Below the pieces are notes generated by a model that searched no databases, had not been told where the DNA came from, and was given only the letters and a program-made list of their open reading frames with translations. Of a DNA stretch of 64,000 nt, positions 1 through 8,242 are shown piece by piece. This DNA is from Bacillota bacterium (GTDB lineage Bacteria; Bacillota; Clostridia; Christensenellales; SZUA-584), in the NCBI GenBank assembly GCA_023459495.1, contig JAEWTL010000077.1:1-64000 (forward strand), in the 5' to 3' direction. Within the stretch, counting starts at the first letter, position 1. Every line of letters starts with the position of its first letter. Made by a program: the position numbers and the translations under genes.

Positions 1-82
1 TGGACGGGCGACTTTTGTCTCTTTTACGAAGACTATTCAGCGTCGTTATTCAGGCAGAACTTTGTTACTGTTAAACATACTA

Positions 83-116
83 CGCCCCGTTTTCTGCTGA
101 AAACGGGGCGTTTGTC
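83..116 (+). terminator. Hairpin terminator left of cotJC fragment
   Basis: A 10-bp perfect stem (83-92 with 101-110, sequence CGCCCCGTTT and its complement) has an 8-nt loop and a short T-rich tail. It could end an unseen gene entering from the left on the plus strand, and could also act on cotJC transcripts reading leftward. In bases 1-82 I could not decide on a coding frame: all three plus frames stay open until close to or inside the hairpin. Confidence 0.6.
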
Positions 117-154
117 ATTAACCTGAGCAGGCCGAGGCCTGCCTTTATGATATG

Positions 155-564
155 CTATTTCCGCATGGGCGGCATGGGCATACTGTAGCGTTTTTTGTTT
201 TCAAGATAATCCTGTACCAGCCGCAATGCTTCGCCAAAGCGCTGGAAATGAACAACTTCTCTCTCCCTCAGGAATTTCAGCGGCTCGATGATATCGGGAT
301 CGTCCGCCATATTGATGAGGTATTCATAAGTAGCGCGCGCTTTCTGTTCCGCCGCCATATCCTCGTGTAGATCGGCAATGGGGTCTCCCTTGGACTGCAG
401 CGCCGCCGCAGTAAAGGGTACGCCTGCAGCGCTGACCGGGTAGACTGCCTTGTCATGGTCCACATAATAAGGCGCAGCGCCGCTCTCCTTGATTTCCCGC
501 ATGGTCGCGCCTTCGGTGAGCTGGCGTACCATTGCCCCCACCATTTCCAGGTGGCCAAGCTCTT
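155..564 (-). pseudogene. cotJC: 3' part of cotJC, spore-coat Mn-catalase
   Basis: The C-terminal 134 residues of a CotJC/manganese-catalase-type spore coat protein, from the LGHLEM segment to the natural stop. CotJC is a di-manganese ferritin-like protein of the spore coat made in the mother cell. Visible family features include the His of the first ExxH metal motif, an acidic helix (HEDMAAEQKARATYEYL) and the second ExxH (REVVHFQRF). The reading frame runs upstream to 670, but those residues are unrelated phage sequence. The 5' part lies at 43289-43482. Together they give a full-length, in-frame protein, so the gene is interrupted rather than decayed. Confidence 0.93.
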
Positions 565-580
565 TCGCGCCATCATGTTG
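551..580. other. Left prophage attachment junction (core TCTT 561-564)
   Basis: Chromosomal cotJC sequence ends and phage sequence starts here. Comparing this junction with the one at 43279-43305 in the cotJC frame, the longest shared string at codon-aligned positions is TCTT (561-564 and 43289-43292). Splicing there regenerates the conserved family sequence DIGTEELGHLEM. Splicing at the alternative shared GG would give DIGAKELGHLEM, which fits the family less well. The core lies within the Glu codon of the catalytic ExxH motif. Confidence 0.8.
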
Positions 581-626
581 GACTATATCAGTATGTACAT
601 TTTTTCGGACCGGTATAATATTACTG

Positions 627-677
627 TTGCATTTTTGAGATTTTCGCGCATATAATACGAATACGAACATTAGTTCT
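627..677 (+). promoter_or_regulatory. SOS-type promoter with LexA-like box
   Basis: TTGCAT (627-632), an 18-bp spacer and TATAAT (651-656) form a good vegetative promoter. A LexA-like box, CGAACATTAGTTCT (664-677), covers the predicted transcription start. It matches the Firmicutes consensus CGAACNNNNGTTYG except at the last base. Binding there would block the promoter, making the downstream polymerase damage-inducible. Confidence 0.65.
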
Positions 678-693
678 TGTTGGAGAGATTAGT

Positions 694-1938
694 ATGGGAC
701 GCCGAGTTATTCTTCATTCTGATATGAACGGCTTCTACGCTTCGGTGGAATGCCTTCATAGACCGTCGATACGCAATTACCCCGTTGTGGTGGGCGGTGA
801 TGAAGCGGCACGCCACGGCATTGTTTTGGCTAAGAACAATCTAGCTAAACCATATGGTATCAAAACCGGTGAGACGCTCTGGCAGGCGAGAGATAAATGT
901 CCATCACTTGTCGTAGTCCCACCGAACTATCCAATGTATCTCCGTTACGCTCGCCTTGCGCGCCGGATTTACGCGGACTATACAGGCCGGATTGAGCCTT
1001 TTGGCCTGGATGAAGCATGGTTGGATGTTTCTGAAGATGATGGCGAGTCGATCGCAAACGAGATCCGCGACCGCATCAAAAACGAGCTTGGTGTTACCGC
1101 ATCCGTAGGCGTATCATTCAACAAAATTTTTGCGAAGCTAGGCAGCGACTATAAAAAACCCGACGCCACAACTGTGATCACCGAGGATAATTTCAAGGAT
1201 ATCGTCTGGCCTCTGCCGGTAGGTGACTTGCTCTATGTTGGCCATGCGACAAAGGCAAAGCTGGAGCGCGTCGGCATCACCACAATCGGAAAGTTGGCTC
1301 AGGCTCCCCCGTCGATGCTTCAAGGCATGTTTGGAAAGGTAGGCGGAGTCCTATATAACTTTGCTAATGGGCTGGATCAGTCCCCCGTTACCCCTATGGG
1401 CGAAGAGGCTATGATCAAATCTATTGGCAATGGAATAACGACGCCACGTGACCTCACCTGTGATGATGATGTTAAGATCATATTATTCGTTTTATGTGAA
1501 AGCATAGCCGCGCGTTTAGCAGAGCACGGTTTCATGGCTCGTACCGTGGCAATCTATATACGAGATAACGAGCTTTACGGGATCGAGCGCCAGGCAAAGC
1601 AGACCCGGCCCACTTGTATCTCCGGAGAAATTGTCGCCGCAGCCATGAATTTATTCCAACAACACTATCGCTGGTATAAACCGATCAGGGGCTTGAGTGT
1701 ACGCTGCTCCGACCTTATCCCTGCAAGCGCACCGCAGCAGCTTTCAATTTTCGGAGACGAAGAATGTCGTCAGAAACGGGAAGAGCTTGACCGTACCGTA
1801 GAGCGCTTACGCCATCGGTTCGGCCATAACGTGGTTCAGCGAGCCTCGCTTCTGATGGATACTCCGCTCGGCGGCATTAACCCGAAAGGCGATCACATTA
1901 TTCATCCGGTCGGTTTCTTTAAGGAGAGCATGGGATGA
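694..1938 (+). CDS. Y-family translesion DNA polymerase (UvrX/DinB-like)
   Basis: A 414-residue error-prone polymerase of the DinB/UmuC/UvrX family, which copies past lesions. Palm motifs are visible: the N-terminal metal site SDMNGFYASVE (about residues 9-19) and DEAWLD (about 106-111, usually DEAYLD). The SVGVSFNKIFAKLGSDYKKP stretch is typical of the family. Near the C terminus QQLSIF is a good beta-clamp-binding motif. The gene follows an SOS-type promoter and overlaps the next gene by ATGA, suggesting translational coupling. SPbeta carries a comparable uvrX. It is read opposite to the lytic genes, at the edge of the prophage, so it may be expressed in the lysogen after DNA damage. Confidence 0.92.
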   Translation: MGRRVILHSDMNGFYASVECLHRPSIRNYPVVVGGDEAARHGIVLAKNNLAKPYGIKTGETLWQARDKCPSLVVVPPNYPMYLRYARLARRIYADYTGRIEPFGLDEAWLDVSEDDGESIANEIRDRIKNELGVTASVGVSFNKIFAKLGSDYKKPDATTVITEDNFKDIVWPLPVGDLLYVGHATKAKLERVGITTIGKLAQAPPSMLQGMFGKVGGVLYNFANGLDQSPVTPMGEEAMIKSIGNGITTPRDLTCDDDVKIILFVLCESIAARLAEHGFMARTVAIYIRDNELYGIERQAKQTRPTCISGEIVAAAMNLFQQHYRWYKPIRGLSVRCSDLIPASAPQQLSIFGDEECRQKREELDRTVERLRHRFGHNVVQRASLLMDTPLGGINPKGDHIIHPVGFFKESMG

Positions 1939-2204
1939 TTGATATGGTTAATCGAACTTACGAGAATGAGGATAAAGTATACGTGAAAGTTGAGGCTGTG
2001 TTTTTCCCGGATGGCCAGCTATATCCCAAAGCCTTTTGGTGGGAAAGCGGCCGCCGTTTTGAAATTGACCAGGTTCTCGATGTTTGCCGTGCAGCAAGCT
2101 TAAAAGCTGGCGGCATTGGTATACGCTATAACTGCATGGTGAGGAGTCGTCAGGTATTCCTATATTATGAAGAGGATCGCTGGTTTATGGAGAGAAAACA
2201 ATAG
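1935..2204 (+). CDS. Small partner protein of the Y-family polymerase
   Basis: 89 residues, starting at the ATG that overlaps the polymerase stop (ATGA). It is a compact, beta-rich, aromatic protein (FWWESGRRFEIDQVLD, and a C-terminal YYEEDRWFMERK). I do not firmly recognise it. Its length and pattern of hydrophobic strands ending in W-F-x-E-R are reminiscent of small proteins encoded next to ImuB/DinB-type polymerases (DUF6504-like), but I cannot confirm membership. It has no membrane segment or signal peptide. Coupled translation and the shared terminator suggest it works with the polymerase. Confidence 0.7.
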   Translation: MIDMVNRTYENEDKVYVKVEAVFFPDGQLYPKAFWWESGRRFEIDQVLDVCRAASLKAGGIGIRYNCMVRSRQVFLYYEEDRWFMERKQ

Positions 2205-2246
2205 AGAATGCTATCGATCTTCCGGCAGATTTCTCTATTGTTTTAT
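2199..2246 (+). terminator. Terminator of the polymerase operon
   Basis: CAATAGAGAA (2199-2208) pairs with TTCTCTATTG (2231-2240), followed directly by TTTTAT. The stem overlaps the stop codon of the 89-residue gene, and the large 22-nt loop may fold further. Confidence 0.6.
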
Positions 2247-2274
2247 AAATTTAATAGTTGTTGATGCGCATGCA

Positions 2275-2718
2275 TTATTTCTTAGGGCTTTTCTTTTTGT
2301 CAATAACTTTATGTACATTGATAAGTGGTAGCGTTAATGCAGGTACCAATCCCGCTTGCGCAGTTATGCTGGTAATTAATGATCTGGATAATTGATATAG
2401 TACCATTACCCCATTTAGTTCTAGCATTTTTTTAAAAACATCTTCCGGTGTTTCTTCATTTGTTTTAAAAACTCCTGTATAAACCATATTTAAAGAAGAA
2501 AAGACGCCTTCCTTCTCCAATAGATCAGCATTGACTTGAAGGTCTACCCCGCCGTATAGACATCCATCTGCCTTTCCTATTTTGCTAAGTGTATAGTCTA
2601 TCTTCATTTCTCCCTCTACATCAGGACGGCTAGCTGGCGGTTTATTAATTTCTATATTAAATTTCCTCACATAGCTATCGACAAACTCGATGGAAGCCTT
2701 GATATTATTTACGTCCAT
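2275..2718 (-). CDS. SecB-like chaperone of a TAC module
   Basis: 147 residues from the ATG at 2718, two bases after the antitoxin stop. The C-terminal region (RSLITSITAQAGLVPALTLP then LINV) fits the SecB fold, where a long helix is followed by a Gly-Pro-rich strand ending in a conserved Asn. Family members tied to toxin-antitoxin pairs (such as Rv1957 of M. tuberculosis) bind the antitoxin and protect it from degradation. The toxin-antitoxin-chaperone order here is exactly that of Rv1955-1957. Firmicutes generally lack housekeeping SecB, so a dedicated rather than general export role is likely. It ends with a Lys-rich tail (DKKKSPKK). Confidence 0.75.
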   Translation of the reverse strand: MDVNNIKASIEFVDSYVRKFNIEINKPPASRPDVEGEMKIDYTLSKIGKADGCLYGGVDLQVNADLLEKEGVFSSLNMVYTGVFKTNEETPEDVFKKMLELNGVMVLYQLSRSLITSITAQAGLVPALTLPLINVHKVIDKKKSPKK

Positions 2719-2719
2719 A

Positions 2720-3088
2720 TTATGCCACCGCATCCCTTGTCCAATTAGTATCGTCGTCGAAGGACAAGATATCCTTCTCATCAAAATTCCAGTTGGTATC
2801 ACAACTATCTTGTCTTTTAAAAATAATATCAAACGTAAAATTTAACTTATCAGCAATTTTGCTTAACTGTTCTACTGTATAGTTATATACCCCGCTTTCA
2901 AGCTTGGAAACCATGGCTTGTGTAACTTCCAATCTTTCGGCCAATTCTTTTTGTGTTAGGTTTTCACTTTCTCTGTACTTAAAAATAGCGGTAGATATTT
3001 TATAAAAAACATCGTACATACTAATGGTAGCCTTATCTCTCTCATCAACTTCTTTGAAAACATCCCAAGCATTTTCAAGATTAACCAT
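2720..3088 (-). CDS. HigA-type antitoxin with C-terminal chaperone-addiction tail
   Basis: 122 residues. An XRE helix-turn-helix is clear at about residues 40-85 (LTQKELAERLEVTQAMVSKL). It should bind the palindrome upstream of the operon and neutralise the HigB-like toxin. After the HTH domain there is an extra C-terminal segment (about 96-122) rich in Asp, Trp and Phe. In characterised toxin-antitoxin-chaperone systems such a tail is the chaperone-addiction region that keeps the antitoxin unstable until SecB binds. The start overlaps the toxin stop by 8 bases, with GGAGGT four bases upstream. Confidence 0.85.
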   Translation of the reverse strand: MVNLENAWDVFKEVDERDKATISMYDVFYKISTAIFKYRESENLTQKELAERLEVTQAMVSKLESGVYNYTVEQLSKIADKLNFTFDIIFKRQDSCDTNWNFDEKDILSFDDDTNWTRDAVA

Positions 3089-3500
3089 TTAGAACCTCCT
3101 TTAACCGACTTTCTGCAATTACGGCCGCATCCTTATACTCAATAGCCCTACCGTTCTTTCCGCTCTTCTCTTCAAAAGCTGAAAGTAAAATGACTACAGT
3201 TGGATTATCGTCAGTGACGTAAAAGAGTATTCTCAAGTTCGGTTCTTTTGCGTTTATAAATTTTATCTTATTGAATTTCGTATTTGATTTCAACGGATCA
3301 TACCACTTTGTTCTGTTTCGAAAAGTACGAATATTATCTTCCATATAGCGTAATCTTGCTTCATATTGTGAAATACAAAGATTTCTATCGTGAAATCTCC
3401 CGTAAATTTCTAGCAATTCTTCCTTACATTTAGGATGAATTCTTAGTCCCACTTTCTTAAGTTTTATGTCCAATATGTTCCCTTTATTCACTTTGAACAC
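3081..3500 (-). CDS. HigB/RelE-superfamily toxin
   Basis: Up to 139 residues, first gene of the module. The C-terminal half (LRILFYVTDDNPTVVILLSA, then EEKSG and an Ala/Glu/Arg-rich helix) matches the HigB/Gp49-like branch of RelE-type ribosome-dependent mRNA interferases. The leftmost start is GTG at 3500. A GTG three codons later (3491) has better spacing to GGAG and may be the real one. The N-terminal extension is longer than in a minimal HigB and rich in Lys, Tyr and Asp. It is followed at once by HigA and a SecB-like chaperone. Confidence 0.78.
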   Translation of the reverse strand: MFKVNKGNILDIKLKKVGLRIHPKCKEELLEIYGRFHDRNLCISQYEARLRYMEDNIRTFRNRTKWYDPLKSNTKFNKIKFINAKEPNLRILFYVTDDNPTVVILLSAFEEKSGKNGRAIEYKDAAVIAESRLKEVLNG

Positions 3501-3506
3501 TCCGAT

Positions 3507-3535
3507 ATTATAACTTATAAGTTATAATTGCAAGA
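3507..3535 (-). promoter_or_regulatory. TAC operon promoter and 22-bp palindromic operator
   Basis: Positions 3507-3528 form a perfect 22-bp palindrome built on ATTATAACTTA. It contains the TATAAT -10 of a minus-strand promoter with TTGCA as -35. This is a classic place for autorepression by a HigA-type antitoxin. Confidence 0.72.
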
Positions 3536-3643
3536 TAGTGCGACATTTTTAACACTTTTTTAACATAATAACATAAAAAAATAATTACTTTTGCTATTAT
3601 ACCATATTGTTGTATATATACCACAGTTTTTAATATTTATCAA

Positions 3644-3684
3644 ATAAAAAAATAAGCCTCTCGGTATGATGCCGAGAGGCTTAT
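3644..3684 (-). terminator. Terminator of the phage late operon
   Basis: A 12-13-bp stem (652-664 with 672-684 of this kilobase, core AAGCCTCTCGG) is followed on the minus strand by a run of seven T. It lies just after the holin gene and ends the long minus-strand lytic transcript. Bases 3536-3643 are AT-rich and show no gene. Confidence 0.85.
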
Positions 3685-3722
3685 CTCATGAACTTGGCCA
3701 GAAAGATATCAGGCTGCATCCC

Positions 3723-4079
3723 TCACTCTTTGCTTTTGACGAATACCTGCTTGTACGCCTGGTTCACATATACGGTTACTCCGGCTACGAGGATGCCCTG
3801 TATCGCACTATCAATATTCCATCCCAGTATCCACATTGCCGCAATTACGCCAAGAATTAAAAGCGTAAACGGTATAATCCAGTCGGGTATATTCGGAATT
3901 TTCTTCATAAATAACCCGACTATGTACAGTGCAGGAATAAGGTAATAAACCCCTTCCGCAATGTACGACAAGAAGCCTCCGCTGTCAGCTTCTTCGATCC
4001 CATCTGATGCGAATGCAACCGAACTGCATAGCAGCACGATCATGAGCGCCATCAGCGCGATCATCAATACTTTTTTCAT
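3723..4079 (-). CDS. Phage holin with N-terminal signal-like segment
   Basis: 118 residues from the ATG at 4079 (AGGAG just upstream). Three hydrophobic segments follow a 23-residue signal-peptide-like start ending AFA-SD: about 28-50 (YYLIPALYIVGLFMKK), 54-75 (IPDWIIPFTLLILGVIAAMW) and 83-100. The KKIPNIPDW...ILGVI pattern is typical of clostridial phage holins of the Phage_holin_5_2 type. Its role is to permeabilise the membrane so that the endolysin, encoded two genes upstream, can act. Whether the first segment is cleaved or is a further membrane helix cannot be told from sequence. Confidence 0.78.
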   Translation of the reverse strand: MKKVLMIALMALMIVLLCSSVAFASDGIEEADSGGFLSYIAEGVYYLIPALYIVGLFMKKIPNIPDWIIPFTLLILGVIAAMWILGWNIDSAIQGILVAGVTVYVNQAYKQVFVKSKE

Positions 4080-4095
4080 TGTCTCCTCACTTTCT

Positions 4096-4410
4096 TTATT
4101 TGATTTCGGCCAGCTTTGCGCTGGCCTGTTTAAGGACAAAAGTTCCCACTTTGCTATGAGTTTTTTCGAATTTTTCTATAGCCGTTGAAAGTTCTCCATT
4201 GCTTGTCCCTGTTTTCACCGCCCGAGCAGTTTCCAGTACTACGTCTCCCATATCAAGCCTGTGCTCACAAAATAGAAATTCACGCTCTGCGCTTTCCTTG
4301 TGTCTTGCCTCTGTCCTTTTTTCCATACGGGCGAATCGGGCTAACAAAAGGCCAGTAAGCACTGACAATAGTGCGCCTATAAACAGCATGACTATTCCCT
4401 CTGTTGTCAT
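4096..4410 (-). CDS. Small membrane protein of the lysis cassette
   Basis: 104 residues, taking the ATG at 4410 (a longer frame would overlap the endolysin gene). One N-terminal transmembrane helix (IVMLFIGALLSVLTGLLLA) is followed by a charged, helical cytoplasmic or external domain (about 30-104) with many Glu, Lys and Arg. I do not recognise the family. Its position between endolysin and holin suggests a lysis helper such as an antiholin or a second holin component. Confidence 0.7.
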   Translation of the reverse strand: MTTEGIVMLFIGALLSVLTGLLLARFARMEKRTEARHKESAEREFLFCEHRLDMGDVVLETARAVKTGTSNGELSTAIEKFEKTHSKVGTFVLKQASAKLAEIK

Positions 4411-4421
4411 CTGGCCACCGC

Positions 4422-5450
4422 CTACGCCATAAGCGAAGCCCATGTTTTGGGGCCGCATACGCCATCGACGGTCAAACCGTGCGCGTTCTGGTATCCACGG
4501 ACAGCGAAAGCGGTCTGTGGTCCATAACTGCCATCAATCTCTCCGGGATCAAACCCTGCAGCTTTAAGAGCCTCCTGGACGGCGGTAACATCATCACCGT
4601 ACATATAAGGTTTCCCGGCGTTGCGCAGCGCACGCTTGTACTTGATCTCAACAGTTGCTTTTGCTTTGGCTGCTCCATCAAACAGCGCTGCCCACGTCTT
4701 GGGTCCGCATACGCCATCAACTGTAAGACCATTGGTTTTTTGGAATGCTCGGACTGCAGATTCAGTTATAGGCCCGTAGTTGCCGCCCAGGGATCCTTTG
4801 AAGTAACCGAGTTCACCAAGTCTTGTCTGCACCCGAAGCACGTCTGCACCGTTAAGATACGGAACGCCTTTATTCTTCAGTGCACGCCAGTATTGCGCTT
4901 CCTGCGGTACTTCTACGCCGCCCACGATGATGCTCGCAAACTGATCGTCCGACAAGAACCGTCGAATGCACATGAATAGAGACTTGTTCCATGTAATTTC
5001 TGAGAAGTTGACTTTGGAGTTATTCTCTTTTGCGCCGCTATGTAAAATGCGTGCATCATCATACTTGGCTGAGACATGCCCGGTGATCTTCGCACTGCTC
5101 GTATGGTAGAAAAACAGATCAAGCGGGCGGGCCGAGTACACATTATCGAAGTCTTCTGAGATCGTCGTGCCCAGTATGCTTTTGTACGCGGCGTCAGAGA
5201 AATTGCCGATATCGATACCGAACCAGATGTATATAGCGATGCGCCAAAGCTCCTCGCAATCAACCACCTCATCCATACACATGTCTTTTGCGCCGTATTT
5301 CCATCCGATGAACTTTTCAACGAATGTGAGAACGAGGTTAGTTCCTGTCGGATACGTCGTGTTCAGAACTTCATCCAGTGCAGCAATAACCGGGCCCGTC
5401 GGAGAATGATGCTTCAAACATCTTTCGCGGATAGCATTTTTGTCTAGCAT
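4422..5450 (-). CDS. Endolysin: NlpC/P60-like peptidase plus two PG-binding domains
   Basis: 342 residues. The N-terminal domain (about 1-175) looks like an NlpC/P60-type cysteine peptidase: Cys65 in VDCEELWR, His125 in GHVSAKYDDA and a third polar residue near His137. This fold cuts gamma-D-Glu-diamino acid bonds in peptidoglycan stems. Two PG_binding_1 repeats follow (about 205-255 and 288-342), each ending GLTVDGVCGPKTWA. No signal peptide is present, so release should depend on the holin. The active-site Cys is followed by EE rather than the usual SG, so substrate details may differ. Confidence 0.85.
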   Translation of the reverse strand: MLDKNAIRERCLKHHSPTGPVIAALDEVLNTTYPTGTNLVLTFVEKFIGWKYGAKDMCMDEVVDCEELWRIAIYIWFGIDIGNFSDAAYKSILGTTISEDFDNVYSARPLDLFFYHTSSAKITGHVSAKYDDARILHSGAKENNSKVNFSEITWNKSLFMCIRRFLSDDQFASIIVGGVEVPQEAQYWRALKNKGVPYLNGADVLRVQTRLGELGYFKGSLGGNYGPITESAVRAFQKTNGLTVDGVCGPKTWAALFDGAAKAKATVEIKYKRALRNAGKPYMYGDDVTAVQEALKAAGFDPGEIDGSYGPQTAFAVRGYQNAHGLTVDGVCGPKTWASLMA

Positions 5451-5470
5451 TTTTATTACCTCTTTTCGTG

Positions 5471-5496
5471 AAATAAAAAAGCGGTTCTACACCGCT
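5471..5496 (-). terminator. Weak terminator after receptor-binding gene
   Basis: AGCGGT (5480-5485) pairs with ACCGCT (5491-5496) across a 5-nt loop. On the minus strand a T6 run follows. The stem is short, so some transcription should pass into the lysis genes. Bases 5497-5626 contain nothing else I can support. Confidence 0.5.
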
Positions 5497-5626
5497 AAGG
5501 TACAATTGAGTATCTTTACCTGAGCCTTTTTATTATTCAGTTTTAGAGTGCGTTACGGTATATTTAAAGCATGCGGTCCCGTATCAGATGGAAGCGCCTT
5601 TCGGTACCTCGTTCTCTCTTAGTTCT

Positions 5627-6505
5627 CTATGCTGTTTTTTTCCACATGTAACAAGTGATATATGGCGGCAGATTATTATGCGCCTCACCCCCGCCGCCTA
5701 CAATAATGTCAAACCCACCCGTAAAATTGGTATTATAACTAGCGGCAGTAGTATTAATATTTATTCTACTTTCTCCTCCTCCTGTTGATTTATTCCATGA
5801 CATTTGTGTCCCACCAGCAGTTATGTTTACTGATGGAATTTCATTTGACGCAAGTATATGTGTCTTTTCTCCGCCCGTCTTTTCAACCGTATTAAATTCC
5901 GCTTGTGCGGCATCTATGCCAACAGGCACACGTCCACTACCCCAAAGTATCCATGTTCCACCATATTCCTCCGAAGGGTTTGTGTCTGATATCGACGTTA
6001 TAATATCGCCAATTCTATGCATTGCATGCTTTACGGCGGTTATCATCCCGGCGATATTTTCTTCCGCCGTCGCAAGCCGCGCATCAAATCCCGCTATCAG
6101 CGCCAGCGAAACAGCAAGCTCCGAGAACTCGCTCGTACTCTCGATTGCCGAGGTACTATCGACACTTGGCTGCACGGTGATGGTAAACTCCTGCGACCGC
6201 ACGTGTTTTCCGTCTGCAAAAATATCGATCCAGCAGCGCAGCTTACCCGCCACAGCGCAGGTTTGCTCCGTGATCACGTACGATACTTCGCCCGCTGCGC
6301 CATCAACCACCGTGCATGCGTTGTATAGCACAGTACCATCCGGCTTGATGGCATAGAACACTACGCTCGCGCCGGCGACGTTCACCGTAAGCCCTCCGGA
6401 TTTAAGGTATATGGTAAGCTGCCTGGCGTCTGCCTCGTACTGCACCGCCGTGATCGGCTCCTTCAGCTGCTTCCACAGGTCGAGCGCAATCTGCTTGGTT
6501 ATCAT
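5627..6505 (-). CDS. Receptor-binding/baseplate protein, BppU-like N-terminus and collar-type tip
   Basis: 292 residues. The N-terminal 115 or so resemble the BppU/upper-baseplate module (KQIALDLWKQLKEPITAVQY through an Ig-like beta-sandwich). A short helical linker follows. The C-terminal part from about 165 (IGDIITSISDTNPSEEYGGT, GTWILWGSGRVPVG, and the terminal NNLPPYITCYMWKKTA) is the tail-collar/microcystin-like tip typical of phage fibres. It probably forms the host-recognition tip of the tail. Start ATG at 6505 has AAGGAGG upstream. Last structural gene before lysis. Confidence 0.82.
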   Translation of the reverse strand: MITKQIALDLWKQLKEPITAVQYEADARQLTIYLKSGGLTVNVAGASVVFYAIKPDGTVLYNACTVVDGAAGEVSYVITEQTCAVAGKLRCWIDIFADGKHVRSQEFTITVQPSVDSTSAIESTSEFSELAVSLALIAGFDARLATAEENIAGMITAVKHAMHRIGDIITSISDTNPSEEYGGTWILWGSGRVPVGIDAAQAEFNTVEKTGGEKTHILASNEIPSVNITAGGTQMSWNKSTGGGESRININTTAASYNTNFTGGFDIIVGGGGEAHNNLPPYITCYMWKKTA

Positions 6506-6517
6506 CGTTGTGCCTCC

Positions 6518-8242
6518 TTATAGATATGTTTTCGTTCCGTTTTTTACATAATACGGGCCTGTCTGGTCGGAACCAATCGCATGATTTGTGCTTCCTGGAG
6601 CGCGGACGTAAGAGTCGCCCGAATGCAACCACATGCGTACAATATTTCCCGAATCCCTTATTATCGTTTCTCCCGTTGGTGTAAAAAAAATTCTAGAGAC
6701 CGAATTCTGATCTCTATAAATTAATCCTCCATCAGGATACAATATCAGCCTACCGCCTGTATTTGTTCCGAATATTGTGCTTCCATCAGAATATGCTGAT
6801 ATCCTGGCTACAAATTCGCTGATTGAATAATCTTTACGGTAGAGGAGTATGCCGCGATATATATTCCCGCCAATAGTTGAATCACCTATCACTGCATAAC
6901 AATTATCGTCCTCTCCGCTTGTCAACATACCGCTGATCAGCGCCGCAGCGCCATTTATCACCTTCACGCCGCCGATATACGAACCGTCTGCATAAATTGC
7001 GAAGCCATCTTGGGCGTTCTGTTTGACTTCGATCAGCACGCCATCAATTGTCGCCCGTGCGACAAATCCTTCAGTATGGTTAATATAGCAGGCATTATAG
7101 ACTTCGCCCTCGGTGAGTTTTTCGGACATTTCATTTTTCAGCGCGGATAAATCTAGATCTTGAGCCCACAACGAATCGCTGATCGTATTCATGACCTTGC
7201 CCAAAACAATGCTGTTATATTTTTTCGTCAGCGAGTCGTAGTCATAAGATACTACCCGTAAATTTAAATCTGTGGATTTATATTTGCATCTCACGCCATC
7301 GCCTATCTGCACGGTTTGCAGAACAGCGAAATTTTTATATTCCTCCGTCTGCGAGAGGTCAATAAACGAAACCGTTGCGCTCTGGATCGGCACATCCACG
7401 CCTTTGGTGTACATTTCGGCTACCAACTCGCGCAGCTTGGTATATACAGCCGCTGAATCTGCATATAACACATTCCCGTTATCGTCTGTCGCGCCCACCC
7501 GGGCGTCAGAAAACGCGACGGTGCGTACATGTGGTATCGGAGTATCGCTGATTCGCTCGCTGGCGATATAGACCTCAGGAAGCATAAGGACAGCACCATC
7601 CGCGTCAAGACCGGTCGGGATAATCCGGTTGGCCAGTTCGTCGTCGTTCTCTTCGTATGTCAGCCCTGTGAGGTTTTTACGATATTCGATCACTGTACTG
7701 GTGTCTGTGCCCAGCCTTTCGGGCATATTAATGGTGAAATTATCCCGCTCGATCTCGCCGCCATATACGTTAACAAAGCTGCCGTCCTGCTCACCAATCA
7801 GTGCGCCCAAAATAGACATACGCGTGATCATCATATTATTAACTGTGCTGATGTCAGACGTTCCGGTAAAACGCGTTTCGGATATCCCGGCCTGCAATAT
7901 TTCGCCCAGCGCCTCGTTACCCGTTTTTCCTGTCAATCCGAGGCTTACGATCATGTCCTGCGCACTGTCATACGAGATGTGCCACCCAAAAACCTTTTTC
8001 CCGTTGTCAAGCGCCGTAGTCGGGCTCGATAGCCGAAACAGTTGTGGGCCACGTGGCGTGTCTGCTTTCACAATCGCCCCGATGATCACATCATCAATGT
8101 ATGCCGAAGTTTCCGCCACATCGATCGTGATACTGTACTCACCGTTGATCTCCTCATGCACCACGGCTGCTGAGCATAATATATTTCCGATACCGTTTGC
8201 AGCCAGCTGCTCTACGGTGGAATCTGGCGCATATAATCTCAT
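6518..8242 (-). CDS. Tail-associated protein (Tal), prophage endopeptidase tail family
   Basis: 574 residues from the ATG at 8242, which overlaps the Dit stop by ATGA. The N-terminal 370 residues follow the Tal/gp27-like hub found after Dit in siphophages (an EINGEYSITIDV segment, a GWHISYDSAQ segment and a NRIIPTG segment). The C-terminal 200 residues are a beta-rich, Gly-rich extension likely to contact the receptor-binding protein. I saw no peptidase active site, so it may be structural only. Confidence 0.85.
   Translation of the reverse strand: MRLYAPDSTVEQLAANGIGNILCSAAVVHEEINGEYSITIDVAETSAYIDDVIIGAIVKADTPRGPQLFRLSSPTTALDNGKKVFGWHISYDSAQDMIVSLGLTGKTGNEALGEILQAGISETRFTGTSDISTVNNMMITRMSILGALIGEQDGSFVNVYGGEIERDNFTINMPERLGTDTSTVIEYRKNLTGLTYEENDDELANRIIPTGLDADGAVLMLPEVYIASERISDTPIPHVRTVAFSDARVGATDDNGNVLYADSAAVYTKLRELVAEMYTKGVDVPIQSATVSFIDLSQTEEYKNFAVLQTVQIGDGVRCKYKSTDLNLRVVSYDYDSLTKKYNSIVLGKVMNTISDSLWAQDLDLSALKNEMSEKLTEGEVYNACYINHTEGFVARATIDGVLIEVKQNAQDGFAIYADGSYIGGVKVINGAAALISGMLTSGEDDNCYAVIGDSTIGGNIYRGILLYRKDYSISEFVARISAYSDGSTIFGTNTGGRLILYPDGGLIYRDQNSVSRIFFTPTGETIIRDSGNIVRMWLHSGDSYVRAPGSTNHAIGSDQTGPYYVKNGTKTYL

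Noticed and set aside
1..82. Possible 3' end of a gene entering from the left
   Set aside because: All three plus frames stay open until close to or inside the hairpin and none shows a recognisable sequence.
4404..4979. Plus-strand frame opposite the endolysin
   Set aside because: Antisense of two PG-binding repeats; no family pattern or ribosome site.
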